Below, one piece after another: positions 1 through 6,705 of a stretch of DNA of 37,508 bases; the first letter of the stretch is position 1, and each line of letters begins with the position of its first letter. This DNA is from Stercoripulliclostridium_A sp964480195 (lineage in GTDB: Bacteria > Bacillota > Clostridia > Christensenellales > DTU072). Position numbers and translations under genes: made by a program. A model generated the notes under the pieces. It was not told where the DNA came from, ran no database searches, and saw only the letters and a list, made by a program, of their open reading frames with translations. Where the stretch lies: contig CAYZOJ010000006.1 of assembly GCA_964480195.1 (NCBI GenBank), positions 1 through 37,508 on the forward strand. The letters run 5' to 3'.

Positions 1-339
1 CATATCATACAACGCAGTAGCGCGCATTGTTATCGTATGATGAGTTTCGACTTTGACCAAGTTACATATCATAGTTTCAGAACACCGCCGGAGCTTTGTA
101 GGTACATTGTAGATATGTACATACCTGAAGAGGTTAAACCGGTAGGAGCCGTAGCAAGGCTTGAGGAACTCAGAGAACGCAGGAAGCAGAGAGCCGAGCA
201 ATTTAAGCGCGAAGGGTACTTGGACGGCGAAATATATACGACTTACGAGGAGTGGTGCGGATACGCTCAAAAGCACGATTTAGCGAGGCGAAAAGAGGAG
301 TACGAGCAGTCGCTAAAATGGCGCAAGAAAAAATTTTGA
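1..339 (+). CDS. Partial hypothetical protein, C-terminal part
   Basis: The reading frame is open from the first base of the window to a TGA at 337-339, so the gene probably begins to the left. Methionines at 37 and 40 have no ribosome binding site in front of them, which also argues for an upstream start. The visible part is about 112 residues, mixed at first and then strongly charged, with a Lys/Arg/Glu-rich helical stretch (LEELRERRKQRAEQFKREG) and a basic C-terminus ending KWRKKKF. I do not recognise a family. The charged C-terminal half would suit a helical or nucleic-acid-contacting tail, but that is inference. No terminator with a T-tract follows it. Confidence 0.4.
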   Translation, partial: HIIQRSSAHCYRMMSFDFDQVTYHSFRTPPELCRYIVDMYIPEEVKPVGAVARLEELRERRKQRAEQFKREGYLDGEIYTTYEEWCGYAQKHDLARRKEEYEQSLKWRKKKF

Positions 340-1057
340 GCGCGGTAGAGAAGTAACTGTCGCGTTCATAGATTTATTCGCAAAACAATAGTTTTGCGAA
401 TAAATAAGCTACGAGAGTGGTAAGATTACGCGGGTTTTGGTAAGATTTTCGGTAAAACTTGTAAATTTGCCAAAAATCAGCTTTTTGCATAATCTATTCG
501 GATAATATTTTTGAAATCCTGTGTCCAGTCGCTTCAATTTGATTGCCACCACAATTTTCTAAAGAAATTTTCGGATTTTTCCGTAGAAATTTTCAACTCA
601 TTTTTCCCAAAAAATGTGCGTGGTTTGATTTACAAACACACGATTTAATTTTACTTTTTGCGTCTATGAGAAGCCACGAAGTAAACAAAGCATTTTTATC
701 CAAAGGCCAACCTCGGAGCCTGTAGTCGGCAAACAATCCCAAAACACTTTTCGTCACACAGCAAACCATAAATGACACAATCATCAATCTATCTGTTCAG
801 ACTCAATAAATCGCCCGACAACATTCTCACGTAACGCATTAATTTTCCGATGTCGCCATCAAGTTCTTTTCATGTGCTTGCCAACAATCAAATCTTACTT
901 AAGCCATATGTTAAATTGCTCTGTCTGAATCCTTCTCAAATCAAATCTCTCCACGAAATCCGTTTTGCGACTTTTAGCACTTCCGCCAGTAGTCCCACGC
1001 CTGAAGATCGCCAGACGACACAGCCATAATAAAATACCACAAACAGTTTATCGGCGC
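340..1057. other. Gene-free AT-rich stretch
   Basis: About 720 bases with only short ORFs (the longest about 60 codons) that lack ribosome binding sites and family motifs. The one clear element is the palindrome at 372-405. Short repeated words such as AGAAATTTTC (around 564 and 585) occur, but no tandem array. The - strand has short peptides broken by stops that could be gene remains, with nothing recognisable. Confidence 0.5.
372..405. repeat. 34-bp palindrome, possible recombination or regulatory site
   Basis: The left arm ATTTATTCGCAAAAC (372-386) and the right arm GTTTTGCGAATAAAT (391-405) are perfect reverse complements of 15 bp around AATA. It can also be read as 14-bp arms around CAATAG or 13-bp arms around an 8-bp spacer, the geometries of dif-like and loxP-like tyrosine recombinase sites. 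The 14-bp arm ATTTATTCGCAAAA recurs exactly at 1062-1075 in the recombinase promoter. A terminator is less likely because neither flank has a T-tract. Confidence 0.7.
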
Positions 1058-1086
1058 TTGTATTTATTCGCAAAATATGCTATCAT
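1058..1086 (+). promoter_or_regulatory. Promoter of the tyrosine recombinase gene (leaderless)
   Basis: TTGTAT (1058-1063), a 17-bp spacer and TATCAT (1081-1086) form a good vegetative-type promoter. Only six bases (TTTATT) separate the -10 from the ATG at 1093, so transcription should begin at or very near the start codon. The spacer contains ATTTATTCGCAAAA (1062-1075), a copy of one arm of the palindrome at 372-405, so a protein bound to that arm could repress this promoter. Confidence 0.6.
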
Positions 1087-1092
1087 TTTATT

Positions 1093-2160
1093 ATGGCAAA
1101 AGAAAGATACTACGACGAATTCAATCGCGAGAAAAACGAAAAATTTAACGAAGTTTTAGATAAGCTTCCCTATTTTTGCAACGAATTCTTTACAGGAATC
1201 GACATGCGCACATCCGTGCTCACAAAGCTAAACTACGCAACGGATTTAAGCATCTTTTTTGACTTTTTAACCCACAAAATTCGCGGGTTTATCGGCAAAG
1301 AAATCGTCGACATCACACTGGAAGACATCGACAAGTACGTTACATCCACGGAAATCGAATATTTTTTGAGATATTTATCGTATTATTCTTACAACGGAAA
1401 GCCCTACCGTAACGGCGAAAAAGCCAAAGCGCGTAAATTGAGCTCGATAAGGTCCCTTTTTAAGTATTTTTACAATAAAAACAAACTCAAAGAAAACGTC
1501 GCCTCCAAAGTCGCAACGCCCAAACTTCACGACAAAGCCATAATCAGGCTTGACGACAGCGAAGTTACCAAAGTTTTGGAAACTGCCGAAAGCGAAAAGA
1601 AATTCAATTCGGATTTCCGCAATTCCTACAATCTAAATACGCGCGATCGCGATATTGCCATCGTAACACTATTCCTCGGCACCGGAATCCGTGTAAGCGA
1701 ACTCGTCGGGCTGAACACGGAAGACCTCGACATGCCCAACAACGCATTCAAGGTTACTCGAAAAGGCGGTAATACTACGGTATTATATTTCTCCGATGAA
1801 GTAAAAGACGCTTTGGAAATTTATAACGAATGGCGAGATAACCGCTTGATGAGCGCAGGGCTTTACGGCGAAGAAAACGCCCTATTTATTTCACTTCAAA
1901 ACAAGAGAATTACGGTCAGAGCCGTAGAAAACGTCATAAAGAAAATTACCGGCTTAGTAAATCCGCTCAAATCCGTTTCTCCGCACAAACTGCGCTCGAC
2001 TTACGGAACGGCGTTATATCGCGAAACCAAAGACATATACGTCGTCGCTGAAGTTCTCGGACACCGCGACGTAAACACAACCAAAAAGCATTACGCAGCA
2101 CTGGACGAAGACATAAAAAAAGCCGCCAGCACTAAAGTTACGCTCAGAAAAAACAATTAA
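1093..2160 (+). CDS. Tyrosine recombinase/integrase of the XerC/XerD type
   Basis: A 355-residue site-specific recombinase that would cut and rejoin DNA through a covalent phosphotyrosine. The N-terminal part (about residues 25-130) is a SAM-like core-binding domain. The C-terminal catalytic domain shows the full set of active residues: R200 in GTGIRVSEL, K224 in the TRKGG hairpin, H298 and R301 in PHKLRSTYG, H324 in VLGHRD and the nucleophile Y334 in KKHYAAL. The length slightly exceeds that of XerC/XerD (about 300) because of extra N-terminal residues. There is no ribosome binding site; the promoter lies directly on the ATG. No other mobile-element genes are nearby, so it may be a chromosomal Xer-type enzyme or a small relic integrase. 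The palindrome at 372-405 is a candidate site. Confidence 0.9.
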   Translation: MAKERYYDEFNREKNEKFNEVLDKLPYFCNEFFTGIDMRTSVLTKLNYATDLSIFFDFLTHKIRGFIGKEIVDITLEDIDKYVTSTEIEYFLRYLSYYSYNGKPYRNGEKAKARKLSSIRSLFKYFYNKNKLKENVASKVATPKLHDKAIIRLDDSEVTKVLETAESEKKFNSDFRNSYNLNTRDRDIAIVTLFLGTGIRVSELVGLNTEDLDMPNNAFKVTRKGGNTTVLYFSDEVKDALEIYNEWRDNRLMSAGLYGEENALFISLQNKRITVRAVENVIKKITGLVNPLKSVSPHKLRSTYGTALYRETKDIYVVAEVLGHRDVNTTKKHYAALDEDIKKAASTKVTLRKNN

Positions 2161-2236
2161 AGTATTATATATTGGCTCGATTATTATAATTATATCAGCA
2201 TTTTATAATATTTGCGAAAAATAATTCCCGAAAACA

Positions 2237-2281
2237 CAAACTTTTGTTTGCATTTTTATGCGATATGTGTTATATTATAAT
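2237..2281 (+). promoter_or_regulatory. lexA promoter with candidate LexA operator
   Basis: TTGCAT (2248-2253), 17 bp and TATATT (2271-2276) make a plausible promoter; TATAAT at 2276-2281 is an alternative -10. The -35 overlaps a palindrome, CAAAC-TTTT-GTTTG (2237-2250), with the spacing of the Firmicutes SOS box (CGAAC-N4-GTTCG) but differing at the second and second-last positions. A second palindrome, ATAAACG-GCTT-CGTTTAT (2312-2329), lies in the leader. Autorepression by LexA is the family norm; the exact operator is inference. Confidence 0.45.
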
Positions 2282-2356
2282 AAATAAACGAAAACTTTGT
2301 CGAGTGTATTGATAAACGGCTTCGTTTATTATATAATTGTTGCGGAGAACAAAATC

Positions 2357-2986
2357 ATGACCAGAAACGATGAAATGAGAGAACGCCTATCCGACATTCG
2401 CGACTATATCGCGTCTACCGTAGACGACCGCGGATATCCTCCCACCATACGAGAAATCTGTAACGAGTTCGACATCAAATCCACTTCGAGCGCGTCGTAC
2501 TACCTTCGCAAATTGGAAGAAGCCGGTGAAGTTCGCATAAATCGACAGACTAGTCGCGGGCTTGAAGTTACGACAAAACCTCGCATAACTTCTAAAGACG
2601 TTCGTCCCGTATCGCTCATCGGAACAATTACCGCCGGTGCACCTAAACTCGCAGTCGAAGACTCCGACGAAGTCTACTATCTCCCCACAGAACTTTTTCA
2701 TAATGCCACCGGAGATCTGTTTATGCTCAACGTCATCGGTACAAGTATGATAGAAATCGGCATTAACGACGGAGATAAGATTTTGGTTCGCAGTCAACCC
2801 ACCGCACGTAACGGACAAGTCGTTGTCGCTCTCGTCGAAGACGATTGCGCCACAGTAAAACGCTATTTTAACGAAAACGGTCGCATTCGTCTGCATCCCG
2901 AAAATAGGTATATGGACGATATATTCCCTACCGAGCTTAAAATTCTCGGCATTGTAGTCGGTTTGATTAGAACCGAAATCAACTAA
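2357..2986 (+). CDS. lexA: LexA repressor, SOS regulator with self-cleavage domain
   Basis: A 209-residue repressor of DNA-damage genes. The N-terminal winged helix (1-70) contains the LexA-like GYPPTIREI segment and recognition region. The C-terminal S24 peptidase domain has the cleavage site A93-G94 (TITAGAP), nucleophile S130 (GTSMIEIGI) and general base K168 (ATVKRY), so RecA-stimulated autolysis should be intact. I chose the ATG at 2357 because GGAG lies at 2344-2347 and homologues start there; an in-frame TTG at 2297 would add 20 unrelated residues. It is followed ten bases later by the PadR-type gene, probably in one transcript. Confidence 0.93.
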   Translation: MTRNDEMRERLSDIRDYIASTVDDRGYPPTIREICNEFDIKSTSSASYYLRKLEEAGEVRINRQTSRGLEVTTKPRITSKDVRPVSLIGTITAGAPKLAVEDSDEVYYLPTELFHNATGDLFMLNVIGTSMIEIGINDGDKILVRSQPTARNGQVVVALVEDDCATVKRYFNENGRIRLHPENRYMDDIFPTELKILGIVVGLIRTEIN

Positions 2987-2995
2987 AGGAGCACT

Positions 2996-4528
2996 ATGGA
3001 CACCGTAAACACAGAGCTAATACGCGGACACGTAGACACCATAATCCTCAATGCGATTATGGAACGCGACCGCTACGGCTATGAAATTCTCGATATAATC
3101 TCCAATTTAAGCGACGGTAGGTATGAAATAAAACAACCTACTCTCTATTCTTGCCTTAAACGATTGGAAAAACAAGGTTTTATTACTTCTTATTACGGAG
3201 ATGAGTCTAACGGCGGTAGACGCAGGTACTATCGTATCACCGATAAAGGCAGAGAAACGGTTATTCAAGACCAACGCGAATGGGAATTTTCTCGCACGAT
3301 AATAAATCGCCTGTTGAGCGACAAAGAGATTGACCTCGCTACGGTTGAAGCTCCTTTTGACGCAAGTGATCTTCGTCCTCTTACACGCAGAGTTCGCGCT
3401 TACGACGTCGACGAAACACCCGCCGAGGCGGTTTTGGCGACGACTATTCCCAAAAACGCACAACCGACTCAACCGATTGTCCAGCAACAGCCCGTAACTC
3501 CGTCAGAACAAAGCGCCCTCGTCGCGAACGCAACTCAAATCCCGACGGCAACAAACAATAGCGACATTACGCCCGTCGTTTTGCCCGTGACAGAGCAACC
3601 TGCAATACCGCAACAACCGGTAGTCGTGCAAAACGCAACAGCTTTCGACACCGATGTAAAGCCCGCCGAGCCTAAAAAGTATACCGAAGAAGAGGCTCTT
3701 GCTATTAAAGAAAAGCAGACTGCGGCAAGTAAAATGTTGCAAATCGGCGATTACGCACGTAAAATCAACCTATTGGCTCCGGAAAAAAGTCTTGACGACG
3801 AACAACCTGCGGAAAATACAGCGCACCGTACGTTCACCCCGCAACCGTCACCCGCCGTTCCGAATTACATGAACGAACGCACGTCCGGAGATTCGAATCC
3901 TTCTTTGAACTACCGTGAAGCGTTAAGTGCAATTTATGTTTCCAAAGAACCTACAGCCACGTTAAAAGCTGTAGACGAAAGCGATATTCTTCATGAAGAA
4001 AACTTAACAAAATCAAAACATTTCAGTGAAGTTAAGCAATCTCTCTATGAAGACGGGTACAAATTGAAGGTATATCAAAAGGCAAACTCGACCAACTACT
4101 ACTATATGAAATATATTTACAGCAATCGCCTCAACCGCGATACTGCAATATTTACGTATTTGGTGTTGCTGGTCGAACTGCTCGTAATGATTATCGCGCA
4201 TAAGTCTTTCGGCTCCGTAACCGCATTTATCATTATCGCACTTACGGGACTTGCGATTCCGATTATTCCGACATTAATTTGGGCGGGCAACCCTACCAAA
4301 CGCGTTAAGGCTAAGTTTAACCCAAGCTCTTCCCTAATAAACGCTTTGATAATATTTATTATCATTTCGGCTATAGCGGTAATCCTTTCGCTTGTGGTTC
4401 CGTCGTTGGAAGTCGATTTTACAAAAGGTCGCGCATACGTTCCTTATATCATCGCTTCAAACATACCGGTGTCGGTTTTGATTTACGGATTGTTATATAA
4501 ATCAAACAACTACCACCTCAAAAAATAA
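2996..4528 (+). CDS. PadR-type transcriptional regulator with C-terminal membrane domain
   Basis: A 510-residue protein. Residues 1-115 are a PadR winged helix: RGHVDTIILNAI, DRYGYEI, the recognition segment QPTLYSCLKRLEKQGFI and the wing GGRRRYYRIT. Residues of about 130-370 form a Pro/Gln/Ala-rich, probably disordered linker. The C-terminus has four hydrophobic segments at about 385-401, 407-431, 448-469 and 481-500, ending in a short Lys tail. Ordinary PadR proteins are 100-180 residues and soluble, so this would be a membrane-tethered regulator. AAAGGAG at 2987-2993 supports the ATG. It lies ten bases after lexA and ends at a bidirectional terminator. Its ligand and targets are unknown; the regulator call rests on the N-terminal domain. 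Confidence 0.85.
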   Translation: MDTVNTELIRGHVDTIILNAIMERDRYGYEILDIISNLSDGRYEIKQPTLYSCLKRLEKQGFITSYYGDESNGGRRRYYRITDKGRETVIQDQREWEFSRTIINRLLSDKEIDLATVEAPFDASDLRPLTRRVRAYDVDETPAEAVLATTIPKNAQPTQPIVQQQPVTPSEQSALVANATQIPTATNNSDITPVVLPVTEQPAIPQQPVVVQNATAFDTDVKPAEPKKYTEEEALAIKEKQTAASKMLQIGDYARKINLLAPEKSLDDEQPAENTAHRTFTPQPSPAVPNYMNERTSGDSNPSLNYREALSAIYVSKEPTATLKAVDESDILHEENLTKSKHFSEVKQSLYEDGYKLKVYQKANSTNYYYMKYIYSNRLNRDTAIFTYLVLLVELLVMIIAHKSFGSVTAFIIIALTGLAIPIIPTLIWAGNPTKRVKAKFNPSSSLINALIIFIIISAIAVILSLVVPSLEVDFTKGRAYVPYIIASNIPVSVLIYGLLYKSNNYHLKK

Positions 4529-4535
4529 TAACTAT

Positions 4536-4565
4536 AAAAAAATCCGCGAAAACGCGGATTTTTTT
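4536..4565. terminator. Bidirectional terminator between the PadR and rnhA genes
   Basis: Perfect 13-bp arms at 4536-4548 and 4553-4565 around an AAAA loop. The core ATCCGCG/CGCGGAT is flanked by A7 on one side and T7 on the other, so it works as an intrinsic terminator in both directions, serving the convergent genes on either side. Confidence 0.92.
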
Positions 4566-4594
4566 AATAAAGTTTGTTTTTACAGAAAATACGG

Positions 4595-5038
4595 TTATAT
4601 GATTTGTAATTTTTTAATTTCGCCTCTTGCTATCTGATCGCATCTATTGTTGTACTCGTTATCGCTGTGCCCTTTTACCTTTGTTACTTTTACATTGTGA
4701 CGAGCCGATTCCGAAATGATTTCCTGCCATAAATCAACGTTTTTTACGGCTTCCTTGCCTTTTGTTACCCATCCGTGCGTTGACCAATAATCAAGCCAAC
4801 CCTGCGTTATAGCGTTTACATAATATGCGGAATCGCTGTAAATTCTCACTTCACACGGTTCCTTAAGGCGCTTAAGTGCCATTATTACGCCCATAAGTTC
4901 CATACGGTTATTCGTCGTTTCGGCTTCGCCACCCGAAATTACAAGCTCGGTACCTTTGTATATTAAGATTGCGCACCAACCGCCGGCTCCGGGATTTCCG
5001 CTACAAGCGCCGTCGGTATAAATATCGACTACTTTCAT
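4595..5038 (-). CDS. rnhA: Ribonuclease HI
   Basis: A 147-residue type 1 RNase H, which cuts the RNA strand of RNA-DNA hybrids such as primers and R-loops. All catalytic acidic residues are present: D9 (IYTDGACSGNPG), E47 (NNRMELMG), D69 (IYSDSAYYV) and D134 (NNRCDQIARG), plus the catalytic-loop H124 (VKGHSDNEYN). The length matches the bacterial family (about 150). GAGG lies six bases before the ATG. It is transcribed away from the tRNA-Trp gene and converges on the PadR gene over a shared terminator, so it is probably a single-gene unit. Confidence 0.96.
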   Translation of the reverse strand: MKVVDIYTDGACSGNPGAGGWCAILIYKGTELVISGGEAETTNNRMELMGVIMALKRLKEPCEVRIYSDSAYYVNAITQGWLDYWSTHGWVTKGKEAVKNVDLWQEIISESARHNVKVTKVKGHSDNEYNNRCDQIARGEIKKLQII

Positions 5039-5072
5039 AATGCCTCAATTTTTGTTTATTTAGCAATAACGA

Positions 5073-5101
5073 TTGACTTACGCTTCGATATTGGTTATAA
5101 T
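5073..5101 (+). promoter_or_regulatory. Promoter of tRNA-Trp
   Basis: TTGACT (5073-5078), a 17-bp spacer and TATAAT (5096-5101) give a near-consensus vegetative promoter. The predicted start is about ten bases before the mature tRNA 5' end at 5119. Confidence 0.85.
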
Positions 5102-5118
5102 ATCTGCGTTGACAACTT

Positions 5119-5193
5119 AGGGGAGTGGCCTAATGGTATGGCAACGGTCTCCAAAACCGTCGATTGCGTGTTCGACTCGCGTCTCCCCTGCCA
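5119..5193 (+). tRNA. tRNA-Trp (anticodon CCA)
   Basis: The acceptor stem AGGGGAG pairs with CTCCCCT, followed by discriminator G and an encoded CCA end. The anticodon arm is ACGGT-CTCCAAA-ACCGT, giving anticodon CCA, which reads UGG (tryptophan). The D-arm and a T-arm with a TTCGACT loop are present; the T-stem uses two G-U pairs. It has its own promoter and terminator, so it is a single-gene unit. Confidence 0.95.
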
Positions 5194-5225
5194 AATGCGT
5201 CCTTATTTTTAAGGGCGCATTTTTA
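5193..5225. terminator. Terminator shared by tRNA-Trp and purB
   Basis: AAATGCGTCCTT (5193-5204) pairs with AAGGGCGCATTT (5211-5222) with one mismatch over an ATTTTT loop, followed by Ts. It starts at the CCA end of the tRNA and, on the other strand, begins at the purB stop codon (5223-5225), so it may serve both convergent units. Confidence 0.8.
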
Positions 5226-6662
5226 TACTCTTATTTCGCCTGCTCCGCTTAAAGAATCGAGTTCCGCTTTATATCTTTCAAGCACGGGTTGAATGTGATC
5301 GCGAATAAACGAATCTACTTGTTCAGGGGCTCTGCCTATATAATTTGCAGGAGAAAGAATATCGCTTCCGTCTATTATCGGGGCAAAATCCGAATCCGCC
5401 TTTAATCTTTCAAGCAAGTCGTTGGGCTCACCCGTCGTACGGAATTTCTTTTCTGCTTCCATCGAATATGTGCGAATTTTTTCGTGCAGTTCTTGTCTGT
5501 TGCCACCGCGCTTAACCGCCGACATAAGGATGTTTTCCGTAGCCATAAAAGGAATTTCCTCCATAACCCTACGGTTTATTACGTTTTCGTAAACGACAAG
5601 CCCGCCGGAAATATTAAGCAACAACTCGCATATTGCATCTGCCGTAAGGAATGCTTCTCCCATAACTATGCGTCTGTTCGCACTGTCGTCTAACGTGCGC
5701 TCAAAGCCTTGCGAACAAGCCGTCATCGCGGGATTCAAGGGCAACGACACAAGATAGCGTGATAACGAACATACGCGTTCCGATCTCATGGGATTACGCT
5801 TATATGCCATTGCAGACGAACCTATCTGCTTTTCGGCAAAAGGCTCTTCAACTTCTTTATAACTCTGCAAAATACGTATATCCTGCGCGAATTTATATGC
5901 GGATTGCGCAAAACCCGACAATGCCGAAACGATAATATAATCCAACTTTCTTGTATAGGTTTGACCCGATACAGCTATGGACGACGTATCACCGAACTCT
6001 CCGCATACAAATTTATCGAGAGCTTCGACTTTAGCGTGATCGCCGTTGAACAACGATAAAAAGCTGGCTTGCGTTCCGGTAGTTCCTTTAACTCCACGCA
6101 ACTTAAGTTCGCCGAGCGCATGCTCAATCATATCGAGGTCGATTAAAAAGTCTTGCATCCATAAAGTCGCGCGCTTGCCGACTGTTACGAGTTGCGCAGG
6201 TTGCAAATGCGTATATCCGAGTGTCGGCGTCGCACGATATTTTAGAGCAAATTTAGAAAGTTTTTCGAGTATCGCAACGATTTTGACCTTAAGAAGAGCA
6301 ATCGCTTCGCGATACACCAATATATCCGCGTTGTCCGTAACGTAACAGCTCGTTGCTCCGAGATGTATTATCGGTGCCGCGTGCGGGCAAGAAACGCCGT
6401 ATGTATAAATATGCGCCATTACGTCGTGACGCACAAGCTTTTCGCGTTCTGCTTCTATCTCGAAATCTATATCGGAAACGTGCGCTTCGAGTTCTTTAAT
6501 CTGCTCGTCGGTGATATCTATTCCGAGAGCTTTTTCGCCTTTTGCGAGAGCTATCCACAGTTTACGAAAATATTCGATACGACGTTGCTCCGAGAATATC
6601 TCGGACATCTTTGCGGTTGCATAACGAGTTGTCAACGGATTATTATAACGATTATGTTCCAT
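5223..6662 (-). CDS. purB: Adenylosuccinate lyase
   Basis: A 479-residue enzyme of purine synthesis that removes fumarate from SAICAR and from adenylosuccinate. It belongs to the fumarase/aspartase superfamily: LGATSCYVTDNAD and the THLQPAQ histidine region lie in the N-terminal half, and the superfamily signature SSAMAYKRNP carries the mobile catalytic serine loop. I place the start at 6662 because the N-terminus MEHNRYNNPLTTRYA matches the clostridial family; the longer frame upstream runs through the terminator and into rpsA. There is no ribosome binding site, and a terminator hairpin ends only a few bases before the ATG, so its expression route is unclear. Confidence 0.94.
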   Translation of the reverse strand: MEHNRYNNPLTTRYATAKMSEIFSEQRRIEYFRKLWIALAKGEKALGIDITDEQIKELEAHVSDIDFEIEAEREKLVRHDVMAHIYTYGVSCPHAAPIIHLGATSCYVTDNADILVYREAIALLKVKIVAILEKLSKFALKYRATPTLGYTHLQPAQLVTVGKRATLWMQDFLIDLDMIEHALGELKLRGVKGTTGTQASFLSLFNGDHAKVEALDKFVCGEFGDTSSIAVSGQTYTRKLDYIIVSALSGFAQSAYKFAQDIRILQSYKEVEEPFAEKQIGSSAMAYKRNPMRSERVCSLSRYLVSLPLNPAMTACSQGFERTLDDSANRRIVMGEAFLTADAICELLLNISGGLVVYENVINRRVMEEIPFMATENILMSAVKRGGNRQELHEKIRTYSMEAEKKFRTTGEPNDLLERLKADSDFAPIIDGSDILSPANYIGRAPEQVDSFIRDHIQPVLERYKAELDSLSGAGEIRV

Positions 6663-6663
6663 A

Positions 6664-6697
6664 ATAAAAAAATTAAGGGCTACCTTAAAGGCAGCCC
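6664..6697 (-). terminator. Terminator after ispH-rpsA, abutting the purB start
   Basis: On the - strand, GGGCTGCC (6697-6690) pairs with GGTAGCCC (6684-6677) with one G-U pair over TTTAA, followed by TTAATTTTTTTA. The T-tract ends two bases before the purB ATG, leaving no space for a separate promoter or ribosome binding site. It may end the upstream operon or act as an attenuator for purB. Confidence 0.8.
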
Positions 6698-6705
6698 GTC
6701 TTGTT

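Noticed and set aside
372..405. The palindrome as an intrinsic terminator of the left-edge ORF
   Set aside because: The stem is AT-rich and neither side is followed by a T-tract, unlike the clear terminators elsewhere in the window.
593..787. A 64-codon - strand ORF in the left gene-free stretch
   Set aside because: No ribosome binding site, no recognisable motif, Cys-rich composition; not supportable as a gene.
1093..2160. A prophage or integrative element carried by the recombinase
   Set aside because: No excisionase, relaxase, structural or replication genes are nearby, and the flanks are lexA and an empty stretch; an Xer-type or relic enzyme fits better.
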